A DNA stretch of 64,000 nt from Tateyamaria sp. ANG-S1 (lineage in GTDB: Bacteria; Pseudomonadota; Alphaproteobacteria; Rhodobacterales; Rhodobacteraceae), in the NCBI RefSeq assembly GCF_000814025.1, contig NZ_JWLL01000010.1, positions 1-64,000 of the forward strand. Reading direction: 5' to 3'. The notes beneath the pieces are model-generated. The model saw only the letters and a program-made list of their open reading frames with translations. It was not told the DNA's origin and made no database searches. The position numbers were made by a program, and so were the translations under genes. Positions 36,130-45,622 of this stretch are shown here, in pieces (within the stretch, counting starts at the first letter, position 1; each line of letters starts with the position of its first letter).

Positions 36130-38238
36130 CTACTGCACTTTCGAAAGCTCGCTGCGACACAAGGCTTCGACGGCCGGGATAGCGTGCCGACGGTCCGGAA
36201 ACCGCGCGGCGATTGCAATATGACGCGCCAGAGATATCCAGCGAAACGAATTCACACGCTGCATGTCCGGCAGCGAGGCAAGGTCGCTGTATCCCTGTAG
36301 GAATGCGTCCTGCAGTGCTGCAAAATGGCTCGGGTCCTCCCCGTGCCTCAATGCAAGCTCGTCCAAATGCGCCAGAAAATTTCCAAGGTCGATTGCGGCG
36401 TCACCTACTGCATACAGATCCAGATCCACGAGCCAGATCGTATCCGGCGTGACCAGGACCTGATCGAAGTAAAAGTCACGGTGTAGGCCAACATGAGGCG
36501 CTCTTGGAAGCCCGTCCAAGCGCGCCTTTGCAAGCGACAACAGATCATCATGGGGACCGCCGGAGAGCGCCTTTTCAAGGACCGCCCATTCATCTGCGTG
36601 GGTCCATTGCCGCGTCGTTTGGACTGGCGTGCCATGAAGTTTCGCCAGCGCACGCCCGGTGCGCCGCATCGCGTCCCGCTTCGCAGGTGCTGAACCATCT
36701 TGCACATCGATAAGTGCATGCCCCGGGACCTGCTCCTGCAACCAGATTGCAGGGTCATCTACCGTGCCCGTGACAGCGGCTACCCCTACTCCGTCACACC
36801 CATCAAGGCCCGCAGCTCGCAGCTTCGACTGAAAGTGTGGCGCGTTTCGATCAGCCCCTTTTGCTCGCAACTTGCCCAACAAGACTTGGCCATCCGGAAG
36901 GACATACTGCACCATCGCGCGGCGCCCGGGCTTCAGCCTTGTGAGCGTGATCGCTTTCGGCTTCTTCCCGAAACCCGTACGCATGTGTTCCGGTTCCAAC
37001 GCCTTGGCCAGACCGGGAATGGTGCCCTTTGTCGCCGGTATCGGTGGGTTTTGACAGATTTCTTCAACCCGACCGAGGACAGAGCGCATCTGTTGGTCCC
37101 AGTCAGCACTGCGGGCACGAAATGCCTCAACGGCCAGAGCAAAAAGTGCGTGTGCGCGATGTGCGGCGATGACCTTGCCCGGCGGAAGTGTTCTGACGGC
37201 CCCGTATCCTTCCAAGAGCGCTGTGCGGGCCTCTCCCGTCTCGAAACCCTCAATTTCGTCCAGATCAAGCCGTGCCAGCGCGCTGCCAAGATCGCGGGCA
37301 GCGGGACCTCTTGCTGCGCGGTCCCAATCCAGGATCACGGTGACGTGCCCGTCGCGTATCACTTGGTCAGCTGAAAAATCACCGTGAAGCGCCACCAGCT
37401 CGGACGCGTCCAACTCAGGCAATTGGCTGGCCAGGCGCTGTGCCTGTGTCTCAAGCTCGGGCATGAGGGTAGAGACCGTCTGGACTGTCTGGTGCAAAGC
37501 GGGCGGCTTCCAGTCGGACAGCTTGTCTTTGGGGCCCATCACGTGGTGTTGCGCGAGCATTGCGCCAGCCAAGTTGAAGTCACGTGGCGCGGATTGCGGT
37601 GACAGGGCGTGACCTGGGGTCCATGCCGTGGCAATGGCCAGATCATCCGGTGCTGTTCCGATCACCGCGGGGCCGCCCATGGCATTTGCATAGACAGCCC
37701 CGGCAAAAGCGCGGTCATACGTGGCCCGATCGGCATGCATCTTGATGACAGCAATGGGCCCATGCGGCCCATCGGCGCGCAATACAATCCTGCGACCGGG
37801 TTTGTACCTGAGGATTCGAAGGGGGTGATTGGCAAGTCCAAGGCGGCTCAGCAATGCCGTCCGGGATGTGTCGTCAGACAACTGGCGCGCCTTCCGCAAG
37901 CGCCGCTCCAAGGCCAGCGGCACAAAAACGGTACAAGCATCGTCGAGATAGACCGCTTTCTGTGGACCATTGTTCCATTTCGGCCGGTTCCGGATTTCGG
38001 GCCAACGCGAACGCGGGTATGTCATCGCGACCCACGCGCCAAGGCTGCCGTCCACAGGAACAAGTCCGGCGACGCAGTTCGTCCTGGGTTTGTAGTTCAG
38101 GTAGCTGTGGCGGAAGTTACCCAGATCGATTGTTCGGGAGACGGACGACGCATTTAAAACCGCGCCAAGACCCGGCAGATCGGTATCCCGCGCGCACAGT
38201 GCTGCATCAGCTGGCACTAGATCACCTGTCGAAGGCAT
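36130..38238 (-). CDS. Tandem APH-type phosphotransferase (two kinase domains)
   Basis: This 702-residue protein has two aminoglycoside-phosphotransferase/choline-kinase-like domains in series. Domain 1 (about 135-400) has an N-lobe RYKPGRRIVL with K166, catalytic HGDFSADQ (H285, D287) and metal-binding DWDRAA (D304). Domain 2 (about 425-702) repeats this with RLKPGRRAMVQY, K456, HRDFYFDQV (H586, D588) and DLDLYAVGD (D605). A third, partial N-lobe-like motif (NYKPRTNCVAGL) lies near residue 48. Both active sites look intact. The start follows an AGGAG site 16 nt after the exporter gene. The substrate is unknown; the context points to a sugar or glycolipid phosphorylated in a glycoconjugate pathway rather than antibiotic resistance. 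Confidence 0.8.
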   Translation of the reverse strand: MPSTGDLVPADAALCARDTDLPGLGAVLNASSVSRTIDLGNFRHSYLNYKPRTNCVAGLVPVDGSLGAWVAMTYPRSRWPEIRNRPKWNNGPQKAVYLDDACTVFVPLALERRLRKARQLSDDTSRTALLSRLGLANHPLRILRYKPGRRIVLRADGPHGPIAVIKMHADRATYDRAFAGAVYANAMGGPAVIGTAPDDLAIATAWTPGHALSPQSAPRDFNLAGAMLAQHHVMGPKDKLSDWKPPALHQTVQTVSTLMPELETQAQRLASQLPELDASELVALHGDFSADQVIRDGHVTVILDWDRAARGPAARDLGSALARLDLDEIEGFETGEARTALLEGYGAVRTLPPGKVIAAHRAHALFALAVEAFRARSADWDQQMRSVLGRVEEICQNPPIPATKGTIPGLAKALEPEHMRTGFGKKPKAITLTRLKPGRRAMVQYVLPDGQVLLGKLRAKGADRNAPHFQSKLRAAGLDGCDGVGVAAVTGTVDDPAIWLQEQVPGHALIDVQDGSAPAKRDAMRRTGRALAKLHGTPVQTTRQWTHADEWAVLEKALSGGPHDDLLSLAKARLDGLPRAPHVGLHRDFYFDQVLVTPDTIWLVDLDLYAVGDAAIDLGNFLAHLDELALRHGEDPSHFAALQDAFLQGYSDLASLPDMQRVNSFRWISLARHIAIAARFPDRRHAIPAVEALCRSELSKVQ

Positions 38239-38254
38239 AATTGGCCGCTCCTGG

Positions 38255-40045
38255 TTAACTTGCTTCAGCCGTCGCGAGCCATCCGCCCGCCGCGCGCAGA
38301 GATGATGCGTTTCCGGTTTCTGCAACGGCGCCGCCGGAAATCGTGGCAATGCGATCACATCGCGCTGCCAGCTCCAGGTCGTGCGTGATCAACAGGGTCG
38401 TACGGCCCTCGGACACTGAATCGATGGCTGCGATCACCGATGCGGCGCTTTCACGGTCCAGCCCGGTGGTTGGCTCGTCCAGGATCAGCACCGGCGTGCG
38501 CCGCAGAAAGGCCCGCGCAAGTGAAAGGCGCTGACGCTGACCGCCCGACAGGGTGGCACCACGCTCGGCAAGATGCGTGTCGTAGCCGTCCGGCAGAGAC
38601 GTGATGAAGTCATGCAAAACCGCACGGCGGGCCGCCTCCTCCAGTTCGTCATCGCTTGCATCTCGATCCAGGCCGAGGGCGAGGTTGTCGCGGATCGTGC
38701 CTGACATGATCAACGGTTCTTGGGGCACGAATGCGACGCTGGCGCGCAGGGATTGAAGCGTGAGGTCGCGGATGTCCATGCCGTCCAGCTTGATCTGGCC
38801 CTTCTCAACGTCGTGAAGACGTAAGGCGAGCGCGGCGAGTGTGGATTTGCCTGCGCCGGACGGCCCGATCACTGCGACGCGCTCTTCTTCATAAACCGTC
38901 AGATCGAGCCCATCGAAAACCTTGGCCCCGTCCTGATGAGCAAAGTGGACGTTCTCGAATGTCAGGCGGCCTTGCAGATCGGCCGGAGCAGGCTGCGCAC
39001 CGGGCCGGTCGCGCACGGCATCGTCCCGGTCGAGCAGGTCAACGACCCGTTCTGCCGCTGCCAACGCCTTGGCCAGCCGTGCGGCGTATTTGGCGTAGCC
39101 GCGAATGGGCCGATAGGTGTGCTTGAGATAGCTGACAAAGATCAGCAGGTCGCCCGGGGTGATCCGCGCGTCGAGCACTTGGAGCGTGCCATAGAACAGC
39201 ACTCCGACCAGGCCGAGACCCGCCAGCACATCGACGGATCGTTCAAGCCCCGCGGTCAGCCGGGCGCCTTTGACACCCTCGCGCATCTCTTTTTCGTTGG
39301 CACCGGAAAAGGCCTTGTTCGTGTGCTCTTCCAGACCGAGCGTCTGCACCGATGCGATCCCGGCCAGCACCTCGGACGAGGTGGAGGCGAGCGCCCCCTG
39401 CCGTTTGCGTTGTGTGCGGCTGACCTTGCGGATGCGCAGGGTCAACAGGCGCGACAGGATCCAGAGCACAGGCAGCGGTGCCAAAGCGACCAGCGCCAAT
39501 CGCCAGTCGAGCCAAAGCATGACGCCGATCATGCCCCCGAAGATCAGCACATTGGCAAGAAGCGGCATCGCGGCGGTGACCAGCGCGTCCTTCAGCATGC
39601 CGACGTCGCTGACCAGCCTGATGGTTAGATCGCCAGTGCGTGATTTGGCATGAAAGCCGATGGAAAGCGATTGAAGATGCCGGAAAAGGTCGGACCGCAC
39701 GCGCGCCAGCATCCGATTGCCGACCCCTGCAAAGACAACCGTTGCAATGTAGTGGAACGCCGCCCGAAGAAGGACAGCAAGCAACAGTCCCCCGGCGCAG
39801 AGCGCGAGTAACAGCATCGGGTCGATCTGCGTGGCCGCCGGAGCCTGCGCGTCCGGCACGGGGACAACAGCGTCAATGACAAATTTCAATGGCCAGGGTT
39901 CGGCCAGACGCATGAGCGTCGACAGGATGAGGGCGCACACCGCGCCACAGAGCGCCAGGATGTGTCCCCGCACATAGGGCCGGAAGCGGCGCAAGACCGC
40001 AATGAGGCCGAGCCCCGTCTGCGCAGGTTCTGCTGGGGTGCTCAT
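38255..40045 (-). CDS. ABC exporter, fused permease and ATPase (lipid/glycan type)
   Basis: A 596-residue half-transporter. Six membrane segments (about 25-320) are followed by an ATPase domain with Walker A GPSGAGKST near residue 393, Q-loop FVPQEP, signature LSGGQRQR near residue 500 and Walker B VLILDEPTTG. This ABCB/MsbA-like layout exports lipids, lipid-linked glycans or peptides and works as a dimer. The ATG overlaps the stop of the GT4 gene upstream. Its place among three glycosyltransferases suggests it moves a glycolipid or glycan across the inner membrane. Confidence 0.88.
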   Translation of the reverse strand: MSTPAEPAQTGLGLIAVLRRFRPYVRGHILALCGAVCALILSTLMRLAEPWPLKFVIDAVVPVPDAQAPAATQIDPMLLLALCAGGLLLAVLLRAAFHYIATVVFAGVGNRMLARVRSDLFRHLQSLSIGFHAKSRTGDLTIRLVSDVGMLKDALVTAAMPLLANVLIFGGMIGVMLWLDWRLALVALAPLPVLWILSRLLTLRIRKVSRTQRKRQGALASTSSEVLAGIASVQTLGLEEHTNKAFSGANEKEMREGVKGARLTAGLERSVDVLAGLGLVGVLFYGTLQVLDARITPGDLLIFVSYLKHTYRPIRGYAKYAARLAKALAAAERVVDLLDRDDAVRDRPGAQPAPADLQGRLTFENVHFAHQDGAKVFDGLDLTVYEEERVAVIGPSGAGKSTLAALALRLHDVEKGQIKLDGMDIRDLTLQSLRASVAFVPQEPLIMSGTIRDNLALGLDRDASDDELEEAARRAVLHDFITSLPDGYDTHLAERGATLSGGQRQRLSLARAFLRRTPVLILDEPTTGLDRESAASVIAAIDSVSEGRTTLLITHDLELAARCDRIATISGGAVAETGNASSLRAAGGWLATAEAS

Positions 40046-41190
40046 GCGGCACGCACTTTGCGGCTAAGTGCGCGGGTCAGGACACGCTCCGCCGTCGCAT
40101 CCCATGTGTGATGCGCCAGAACATGGGCGCGTCCGGCTGCCCCCATCGCCTGCGCCCGTGGCAGGTCCGAAGACAATTGAGCAAGGGCCCGGGTCAGGGC
40201 ATCGGCGTCGCCGGGCGACGTGACAAGACCTGTTTTACCATCGTGCACAAGCTCGTTGAGGTTGCCGGTTCGCGTGGTAACGACAGGCAACGCCGCAGCC
40301 ATGTATTCGTAGATCTTGAGCGGCGAGAAATAGAAATCAGCCATAGCGTGATAGGGGGCTGTTCCTACATCCATCCGCGCGAGGGCCTCGGGCACAGCGG
40401 CGGCGGGCAAGAGCCCGGTGATTTCAAGTGCGTCTGACAGGCCGCTCTTTGCGAACTCTTCTTCGATCCGCGCGCGTTCCGGGCCGTCCCCCACGATCAA
40501 GAGCCTCGCGTCGGGTACCGCGCGCCTTAGTTGGAAGAAGGCCTGAACAAGTGTCGGCAAGCCGTGCCATGGTTTCATCGAACCCAGGAAACCTACCGTA
40601 AAGGGGCGATCAGGGCGCGGCTCTGGCGCGGGAAAACGCGCCGGGTTCACGGCATTTGGCACAACGATCACGTTCTTGCCCCCGATGGTCCGCGCGTATT
40701 GCGCAACCGGTCCGGTGACTGCGCAAACCAGCCCCGCGGCGCGCATGGACCGCCGGGCAGCGTTATCTGCCTCGTGCGGCAAGGCGAGCTTTCGGTGCGC
40801 TGCCTGTTCGGCAATGAGCGGTGCATTGATTTCCAGAACGGCGGGTCGGTCCGCCTGAGTTGCCCATTCCATGGCGGCGTAGGACATCAGCGCGTGGCGT
40901 TCGTAGACAAGATCGGGTTGCAGGTCATCCAGAGCCTTCGTCAGCGCGTCATTTGCCGCCAAAAGCGCCCGTGCCCGGCGTGTTGGTTCGCCTTTGGGTG
41001 CGGGCGGCAACGGGTGGACCTGAACCTGCGTCAGGTCGGAGGGACGCTCACCTTCAGGACGCGGTGTCAGTAGCGTGACTTGTGCCCCTCGCTTCACAAA
41101 AGCGCGCAGGATTTCCTGAACGTGGATCGATGCGCCCTTGGCGCCCCAGACGGGAATGCCGGGATCGGTACAGACATAGGCAATATGCAT
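40042..41190 (-). CDS. Glycosyltransferase family 4 (GT-B) A
   Basis: A 382-residue GT-B glycosyltransferase. The N-terminal MHIAYVCTDPGIPVWGAKGAS loop, the hinge segment FTVGFLGSMKPWHGLPTLV near residue 195 and the GT4 donor-site E-x7-E region (SPLKIYEYMAAALPVV near residue 288) are visible. The donor and acceptor are unknown. Its start shares one base with the stop of the next GT4 gene (TAATG), so they are coupled. Confidence 0.85.
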   Translation of the reverse strand: MHIAYVCTDPGIPVWGAKGASIHVQEILRAFVKRGAQVTLLTPRPEGERPSDLTQVQVHPLPPAPKGEPTRRARALLAANDALTKALDDLQPDLVYERHALMSYAAMEWATQADRPAVLEINAPLIAEQAAHRKLALPHEADNAARRSMRAAGLVCAVTGPVAQYARTIGGKNVIVVPNAVNPARFPAPEPRPDRPFTVGFLGSMKPWHGLPTLVQAFFQLRRAVPDARLLIVGDGPERARIEEEFAKSGLSDALEITGLLPAAAVPEALARMDVGTAPYHAMADFYFSPLKIYEYMAAALPVVTTRTGNLNELVHDGKTGLVTSPGDADALTRALAQLSSDLPRAQAMGAAGRAHVLAHHTWDATAERVLTRALSRKVRAA

Positions 41191-42431
41191 TATGCCACCT
41201 GCTTGCGGTTCCGCCGTTCGATCGACTTGGCAAAGATGGCGCGCAGAGCCCCTGCACTTTTGGTGATATCGAAATCACGTTCAATCAATGCGCGGGCACG
41301 CTGCGACAGATCTTGCCGAAGGTCGGGATCACCAATCACCTCAACCAGGGCGGTTGCCAGCGCGTCTGCATCCCCTTCGGGAACAAGAAGACCGGTATCC
41401 CGATTCCGGACCAGTTCTGGAATGCCAACAACGTCGGTCGAGATAACTGGCAGACCGATCGCCATTGCCTCAAGCAAGACGGTTGGCAAGCCATCGCGAT
41501 TTCCATCAGAGCCAACCACGCAGGGACACGCAAGAACGGCCGCGTTGCGCATCAATTCGATGACTTCAGCCTGCGGGCGCGGACCTTCCAGCTGGATGTA
41601 ATCGGCCAAATCGGACTCCGCGATCTGGGCGCGCAGATGATCTTCTTCGTCACCGGCGCCCACGATACGGCAGGTCACATCCCGCCCTTCACTGCGCATG
41701 ATACGCAGTGCTTCGATTAGGAAATGGAAGCCCTTCTTTTCTACCAGCCTGCCGACGGCGAGGATTTCTGCCGCATGTGCTTTGGGCGGGGTCCAGGAAA
41801 ACCGTTCAAGGTCCAATCCGTTATACACCCGGACAGCGCGCGGGGCAGCGAAGGTGTCGCGCAAATACTTCAGGTTATAGTCCGACACAGTAACGGCCAT
41901 ATCGGCATCCCTGAATTTCAGGTCGAGATGCTGTGGCGCGCTATATTCGTGGTAGATGTCCTTTGCATGCGCCGTAAAGGAATAGCCTATCCCAGCCATG
42001 GCAGCAGCCAGCCGCGCGACCGACGTCGCAACTGTCCCGAAATGGGCATGCAAGTGCGTCACACCGCGCTGCCGGACCTCGACGGCCAAATCTAGCGCTT
42101 GGGCGACATCCTGGCCCGACACAATCCCGTCAAGCTTGGACAGGACATTCAGCGCTGCAGGCTGTTCCTCGCACGCTGCCGACAATCGTTGCCAGAACGG
42201 TTCTGGCCCTGAAAACCTGTCGCGCAAGCGTGTGACGGGCGCGCGCACTTTTCCGAGCTGATCCTGAAAATGCGTTTCTTCGACCGGCCGCAGGGCAAAG
42301 ATTTCAATCTCTTGGCCCACCGCTTCATGCGCTAGAATTTCGTTCACAATAAAGGTTTCCGAATACCGCGGATAGCGTTTCAGCACATACCCAACACGCG
42401 ACGTAGGTGGATAGTTTGATGTCAATGACAT
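41190..42431 (-). CDS. Glycosyltransferase family 4 (GT-B) B
   Basis: A 413-residue GT4 enzyme of the exopolysaccharide type. Motifs include RYPRYSETFIVNEILAHEA near residue 20, HLHAHFGTVATSVARLAA near residue 126, AVGRLVEKKGFHFLIEAL near residue 225 and the donor-site E-x7-E LPTVLLEAMAIGLPVIST near residue 315. A GGAGAAAGGAT site precedes the ATG. It lies 30 nt downstream of the MurG-like gene. Confidence 0.85.
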   Translation of the reverse strand: MSLTSNYPPTSRVGYVLKRYPRYSETFIVNEILAHEAVGQEIEIFALRPVEETHFQDQLGKVRAPVTRLRDRFSGPEPFWQRLSAACEEQPAALNVLSKLDGIVSGQDVAQALDLAVEVRQRGVTHLHAHFGTVATSVARLAAAMAGIGYSFTAHAKDIYHEYSAPQHLDLKFRDADMAVTVSDYNLKYLRDTFAAPRAVRVYNGLDLERFSWTPPKAHAAEILAVGRLVEKKGFHFLIEALRIMRSEGRDVTCRIVGAGDEEDHLRAQIAESDLADYIQLEGPRPQAEVIELMRNAAVLACPCVVGSDGNRDGLPTVLLEAMAIGLPVISTDVVGIPELVRNRDTGLLVPEGDADALATALVEVIGDPDLRQDLSQRARALIERDFDITKSAGALRAIFAKSIERRNRKQVA

Positions 42432-42461
42432 TGCAGTGATCCTTTCTCCGAGGTTTTGATG

Positions 42462-43718
42462 TCAGGCGGCCGAAATGAAATGCTCGGCCTCGGGCTTGTG
42501 GTTGCGCTGTATGGCCGCGTCTATCGGTCTGTCGAAAAGGGCTGCGTGCGCCATGTCCTGAACACGAGCCAGTCCGGCCATGTCCGGCATTGTTCCAGTT
42601 TGTGACACTGGTTTGGCGAGCCAGTCACCGATGGAGGCCGGGGACAGTTCTTCGGGTTTCAACATTGATACCAACCCGCGGGCAGCGAGGCGCGTTGTGC
42701 GCATGACCTGCTCCCGACGAGGCTTGCAGCGCGGGACGATCAAAGCGGGTGCTTCTATTGCCAGAAATTCCATGGTGGTGTTGTAGCCACCCATCCCGAC
42801 AAGGCGCGTTGCTCCGGCCATGACACCGAAAGGTTCGTGCACAAATGGCAGAACGACCATGTCTTCGCGCGCTTCAGCGTGTTTCAGAACGCTGTCGCGC
42901 AACGTTTCCGGCATTTGTGTCCCGGTCACCAGCACACCGCGGTGACCTTTAGGCATCGGTGCGCGCGCAAATGCCTCGCATAGATCGGCACCGTCTCGTC
43001 CCCCGCCCACTGCACAAAACACGTAGGGGCGCTGGTCATTCCCGGCGATCGTTTCCAGATCCAACGCGGCTTGCTTTGTCTCACCACGTGCCGTGGGGTC
43101 GAGCAGGCCCAGATAGTGCGCACGGGATCCGAACCGCTCGCCCATGCTGCAATCGCTGAGAATGTCGTAGAGTTGCGGATCGCCGTAGATCCAAACCTGA
43201 TCGTAGTACCTGCGCACGGTTTCGAAGTTGCGCTGCCGCAGCCACTGCCGCCGTACGACCTGACTGTCGTCAATCACGTCACGTAGGCCCAGTACGATCC
43301 GGCAGTTCCCTCGGCGTGACAAAGCCGCCAGCGTGTCGTCCAGTTCGAACTGTGCACCGCGTGGGACGTTGTCGACAATCAGCAGATCAGGGTCAAAACC
43401 CGCGGCGACGCTTTTGATGATGCGGCTGCGCATGCGTGCGAGTCGGGCAATATCGTCTCCCAACTCACGGGGCCGGTAGCTGCCGTCGCTCTGTTTGGCG
43501 TAGGCGGGCAGTGTCACACAATCGGTGCCGGAAGGAAGAGCAAAGGCTCCTGCTTCGCGCATACCGCCAATCAGCAGGATCTCGGGTTTCGGATCAAGCT
43601 CGGACAGAGCTTTTGCGATCAGCAAATTGCGGCGCAGGTGTCCGTAGCCCAGCGTGTCGTGCGAATACAGCATGATACGCGGCGCACGTTTGGACAGAGT
43701 TTTGATTGATCGCGGCAT
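42462..43718 (-). CDS. MurG-like glycosyltransferase (COG4671 type)
   Basis: A 418-residue GT-B fold protein resembling MurG and COG4671 predicted glycosyltransferases. An N-terminal YSHDTLGYGHLRRNLLIAKA near residue 18, a central FCAVGGGRDGADL and a C-terminal GGYNTTMEFLAIEAPALIVPR-type nucleotide-sugar site are visible. It is first in the five-gene minus-strand run and is divergent from the histidine kinase gene, with a 215-bp gap between them. An AAGGAT site precedes the ATG. The sugar added is unknown. Confidence 0.82.
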   Translation of the reverse strand: MPRSIKTLSKRAPRIMLYSHDTLGYGHLRRNLLIAKALSELDPKPEILLIGGMREAGAFALPSGTDCVTLPAYAKQSDGSYRPRELGDDIARLARMRSRIIKSVAAGFDPDLLIVDNVPRGAQFELDDTLAALSRRGNCRIVLGLRDVIDDSQVVRRQWLRQRNFETVRRYYDQVWIYGDPQLYDILSDCSMGERFGSRAHYLGLLDPTARGETKQAALDLETIAGNDQRPYVFCAVGGGRDGADLCEAFARAPMPKGHRGVLVTGTQMPETLRDSVLKHAEAREDMVVLPFVHEPFGVMAGATRLVGMGGYNTTMEFLAIEAPALIVPRCKPRREQVMRTTRLAARGLVSMLKPEELSPASIGDWLAKPVSQTGTMPDMAGLARVQDMAHAALFDRPIDAAIQRNHKPEAEHFISAA

Positions 43719-43933
43719 GCTCAGATCCTTCCAGTAAACGGTGGAGATTCGCCCCGGTTGCGGAGAAAACCAAGGTTCGGCAGACGTCTTTTGAAGCGCG
43801 GTTTTTCGCCGGGCCCCGTCACAAAACCTTCACGGTGGTAGCTATGTCCGCACCCCCGTTCCGTAAAATTAGAATTCACTAAGAGAGCCCTGAAGGCGGT
43901 GGTTTTGGCAGTTTTTAGCCATAAACTAATGGT

Positions 43934-45622
43934 ATGCTAACCAGAACCAGCCCGACCGATGTGGCGACCGATGACATTCTAACCAATTGCGAGCGCCAAC
44001 TGCGCATGAGGTTTGGCACAAAGCTGGCTTTGAGCCTCGCCGTCGTTGTCCTGTCAGCAGGAATTGTTGCGCTGAGCCTTCTCGCATTCCTGCGCATCAA
44101 TGATGCGGCCCTCACGGAAATGCGTGCGTCCTATGATCAGACGCTTGCCATCAAGACAATTGAGAGTGCTGCGAATGATTATTCGGAGCAGATCGCCGAG
44201 TTGTTGATCCTTGGCCCTGAGCTGTCGTCGGTTGAAGCTTCCCGCGATGCTCTGCTTGACGCCATCGGCACGATGGAGGCGTCCATTGAAGCCGAGATGG
44301 AAGCATTCATGCAGGTCGGCGACCTTGCCGAAGTACGCGACGAAGAGACCGAGCTTTTGGTCATGGCTGATTTGCGCAGCATCATCGAAAAGATCGAGCG
44401 GATGCGTATCAAGGTGGGTATCGCGTTGTTCAATGATGACCGGGAGGAAGCGCGACGTATTTATCGCGACGATGTCGAGCATCGTTTGGATGACGCGCTG
44501 GACTATCTCCTAGCAACCAGCGTTCAGCGAGAGATTCAGGAAGTCGGTGGTGCCATTGCATCCATGGATGTCCTGATCGAACGGATGCGCGTGTCTGCTT
44601 ACGGTCTGGTTGCGGTGATGGCCGTACTGGTCATCTTGCTTGGGGTCTTTTTCTTCCGCAGTGTTCTGCGTCCGGTCGAAGCATTGTCCAAGGGGACAGA
44701 CGCGGTTGCGAATGGCGACCTTGGGTATCGTGTGCAAATCAAGCAACGGGACGAACTTGGTCGATTGGCTGATCAGTTCAATGCCATGACGGCCAAGATC
44801 GCGCAGCAAAGACACGCATTGCTCACTGCAAAATCTGGTCTCGAGGCAGAAGTGGCGGCCCGGACTGTTGAGCTGGAGGAAGCGGCCACACGGCATAAAG
44901 AGCTTGCCGAAGGCCGCGCGCGGGTCCTGGCTGACCTGAGCCACGAACTGCGTACACCTTTGACCGTGATACGCGGAAAGGCGGAAATTGCACTCACCGA
45001 CCCGGACACGACCGCGGAATATATGCGCACCGCATTGGAGCGCGTCCGGGTTAAGGCTGAGCAGATGAGCCGGTTGGTGGATGACATGCTGTTTGTCGCC
45101 CGCACCGAGGCCGGCGCCATACCCATCGAAAGGCAACGCATCAACATGCAGGACGTTTTGGCCGACACCCTTCTGGACAGCGAAGAGCTTTCTCGCCGCA
45201 AGGACATTACAATACGTCCCCATCAACCGACTGAACCTATCGTGGTGCAAGGCGATGCAGAGCGGTTGAGGCAAGCCATCCTAATCCCGCTCGACAATGC
45301 TGTTCGGATCGCACCCGCTGGAAGTGTGGTGCATGTGGATCTGACCTGCGAACAAGGTCGGGCTGTCGTCAAGGTGTCCGATTGCGGGCCCGGATTTGCA
45401 GCCGAGGAAACCGAACGCGCATTCAGCCGCTTTTGGCGGGGGCCAGCGCGCAGCGGAAAGTCAGCACGTGGCAGTGGTCTGGGCCTGGCGATCGCACGCT
45501 GGATCATGGAGCAGCACGACGGCACCATCACAATCGAAAACCATACCGAAGGTGGTGCCACAGTACGATTGGACATGCCTGTCGATGCCGAAGGTATGCA
45601 AAGCAAAGAGGTGACGCCATGA
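43934..45622 (+). CDS. Sensor histidine kinase
   Basis: A 562-residue membrane kinase with TM1 at about 31-53, a helical periplasmic sensor of about 165 residues, TM2 at about 223-242 and HAMP (RSVLRPVEALSKGTDAVANG). The DHp domain has phospho-acceptor H337 (ADLSHELRTPLTV), and the ATPase domain has an N box (LDNAVRIAP), G1 (DCGPGF) and G2 (GSGLGLAIARW). No good ribosome-binding site supports the ATG at 43934; another in-frame ATG lies at 44006. The stop overlaps the response regulator start. The signal is unknown; divergence from the glycosyltransferase operon suggests it may control it. Confidence 0.9.
   Translation: MLTRTSPTDVATDDILTNCERQLRMRFGTKLALSLAVVVLSAGIVALSLLAFLRINDAALTEMRASYDQTLAIKTIESAANDYSEQIAELLILGPELSSVEASRDALLDAIGTMEASIEAEMEAFMQVGDLAEVRDEETELLVMADLRSIIEKIERMRIKVGIALFNDDREEARRIYRDDVEHRLDDALDYLLATSVQREIQEVGGAIASMDVLIERMRVSAYGLVAVMAVLVILLGVFFFRSVLRPVEALSKGTDAVANGDLGYRVQIKQRDELGRLADQFNAMTAKIAQQRHALLTAKSGLEAEVAARTVELEEAATRHKELAEGRARVLADLSHELRTPLTVIRGKAEIALTDPDTTAEYMRTALERVRVKAEQMSRLVDDMLFVARTEAGAIPIERQRINMQDVLADTLLDSEELSRRKDITIRPHQPTEPIVVQGDAERLRQAILIPLDNAVRIAPAGSVVHVDLTCEQGRAVVKVSDCGPGFAAEETERAFSRFWRGPARSGKSARGSGLGLAIARWIMEQHDGTITIENHTEGGATVRLDMPVDAEGMQSKEVTP

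Noticed and set aside
36130-38238. Aminoglycoside resistance gene
   Set aside because: The kinase fold matches, but the protein is double length and lies in a glycosyltransferase/exporter operon; resistance is not supported.
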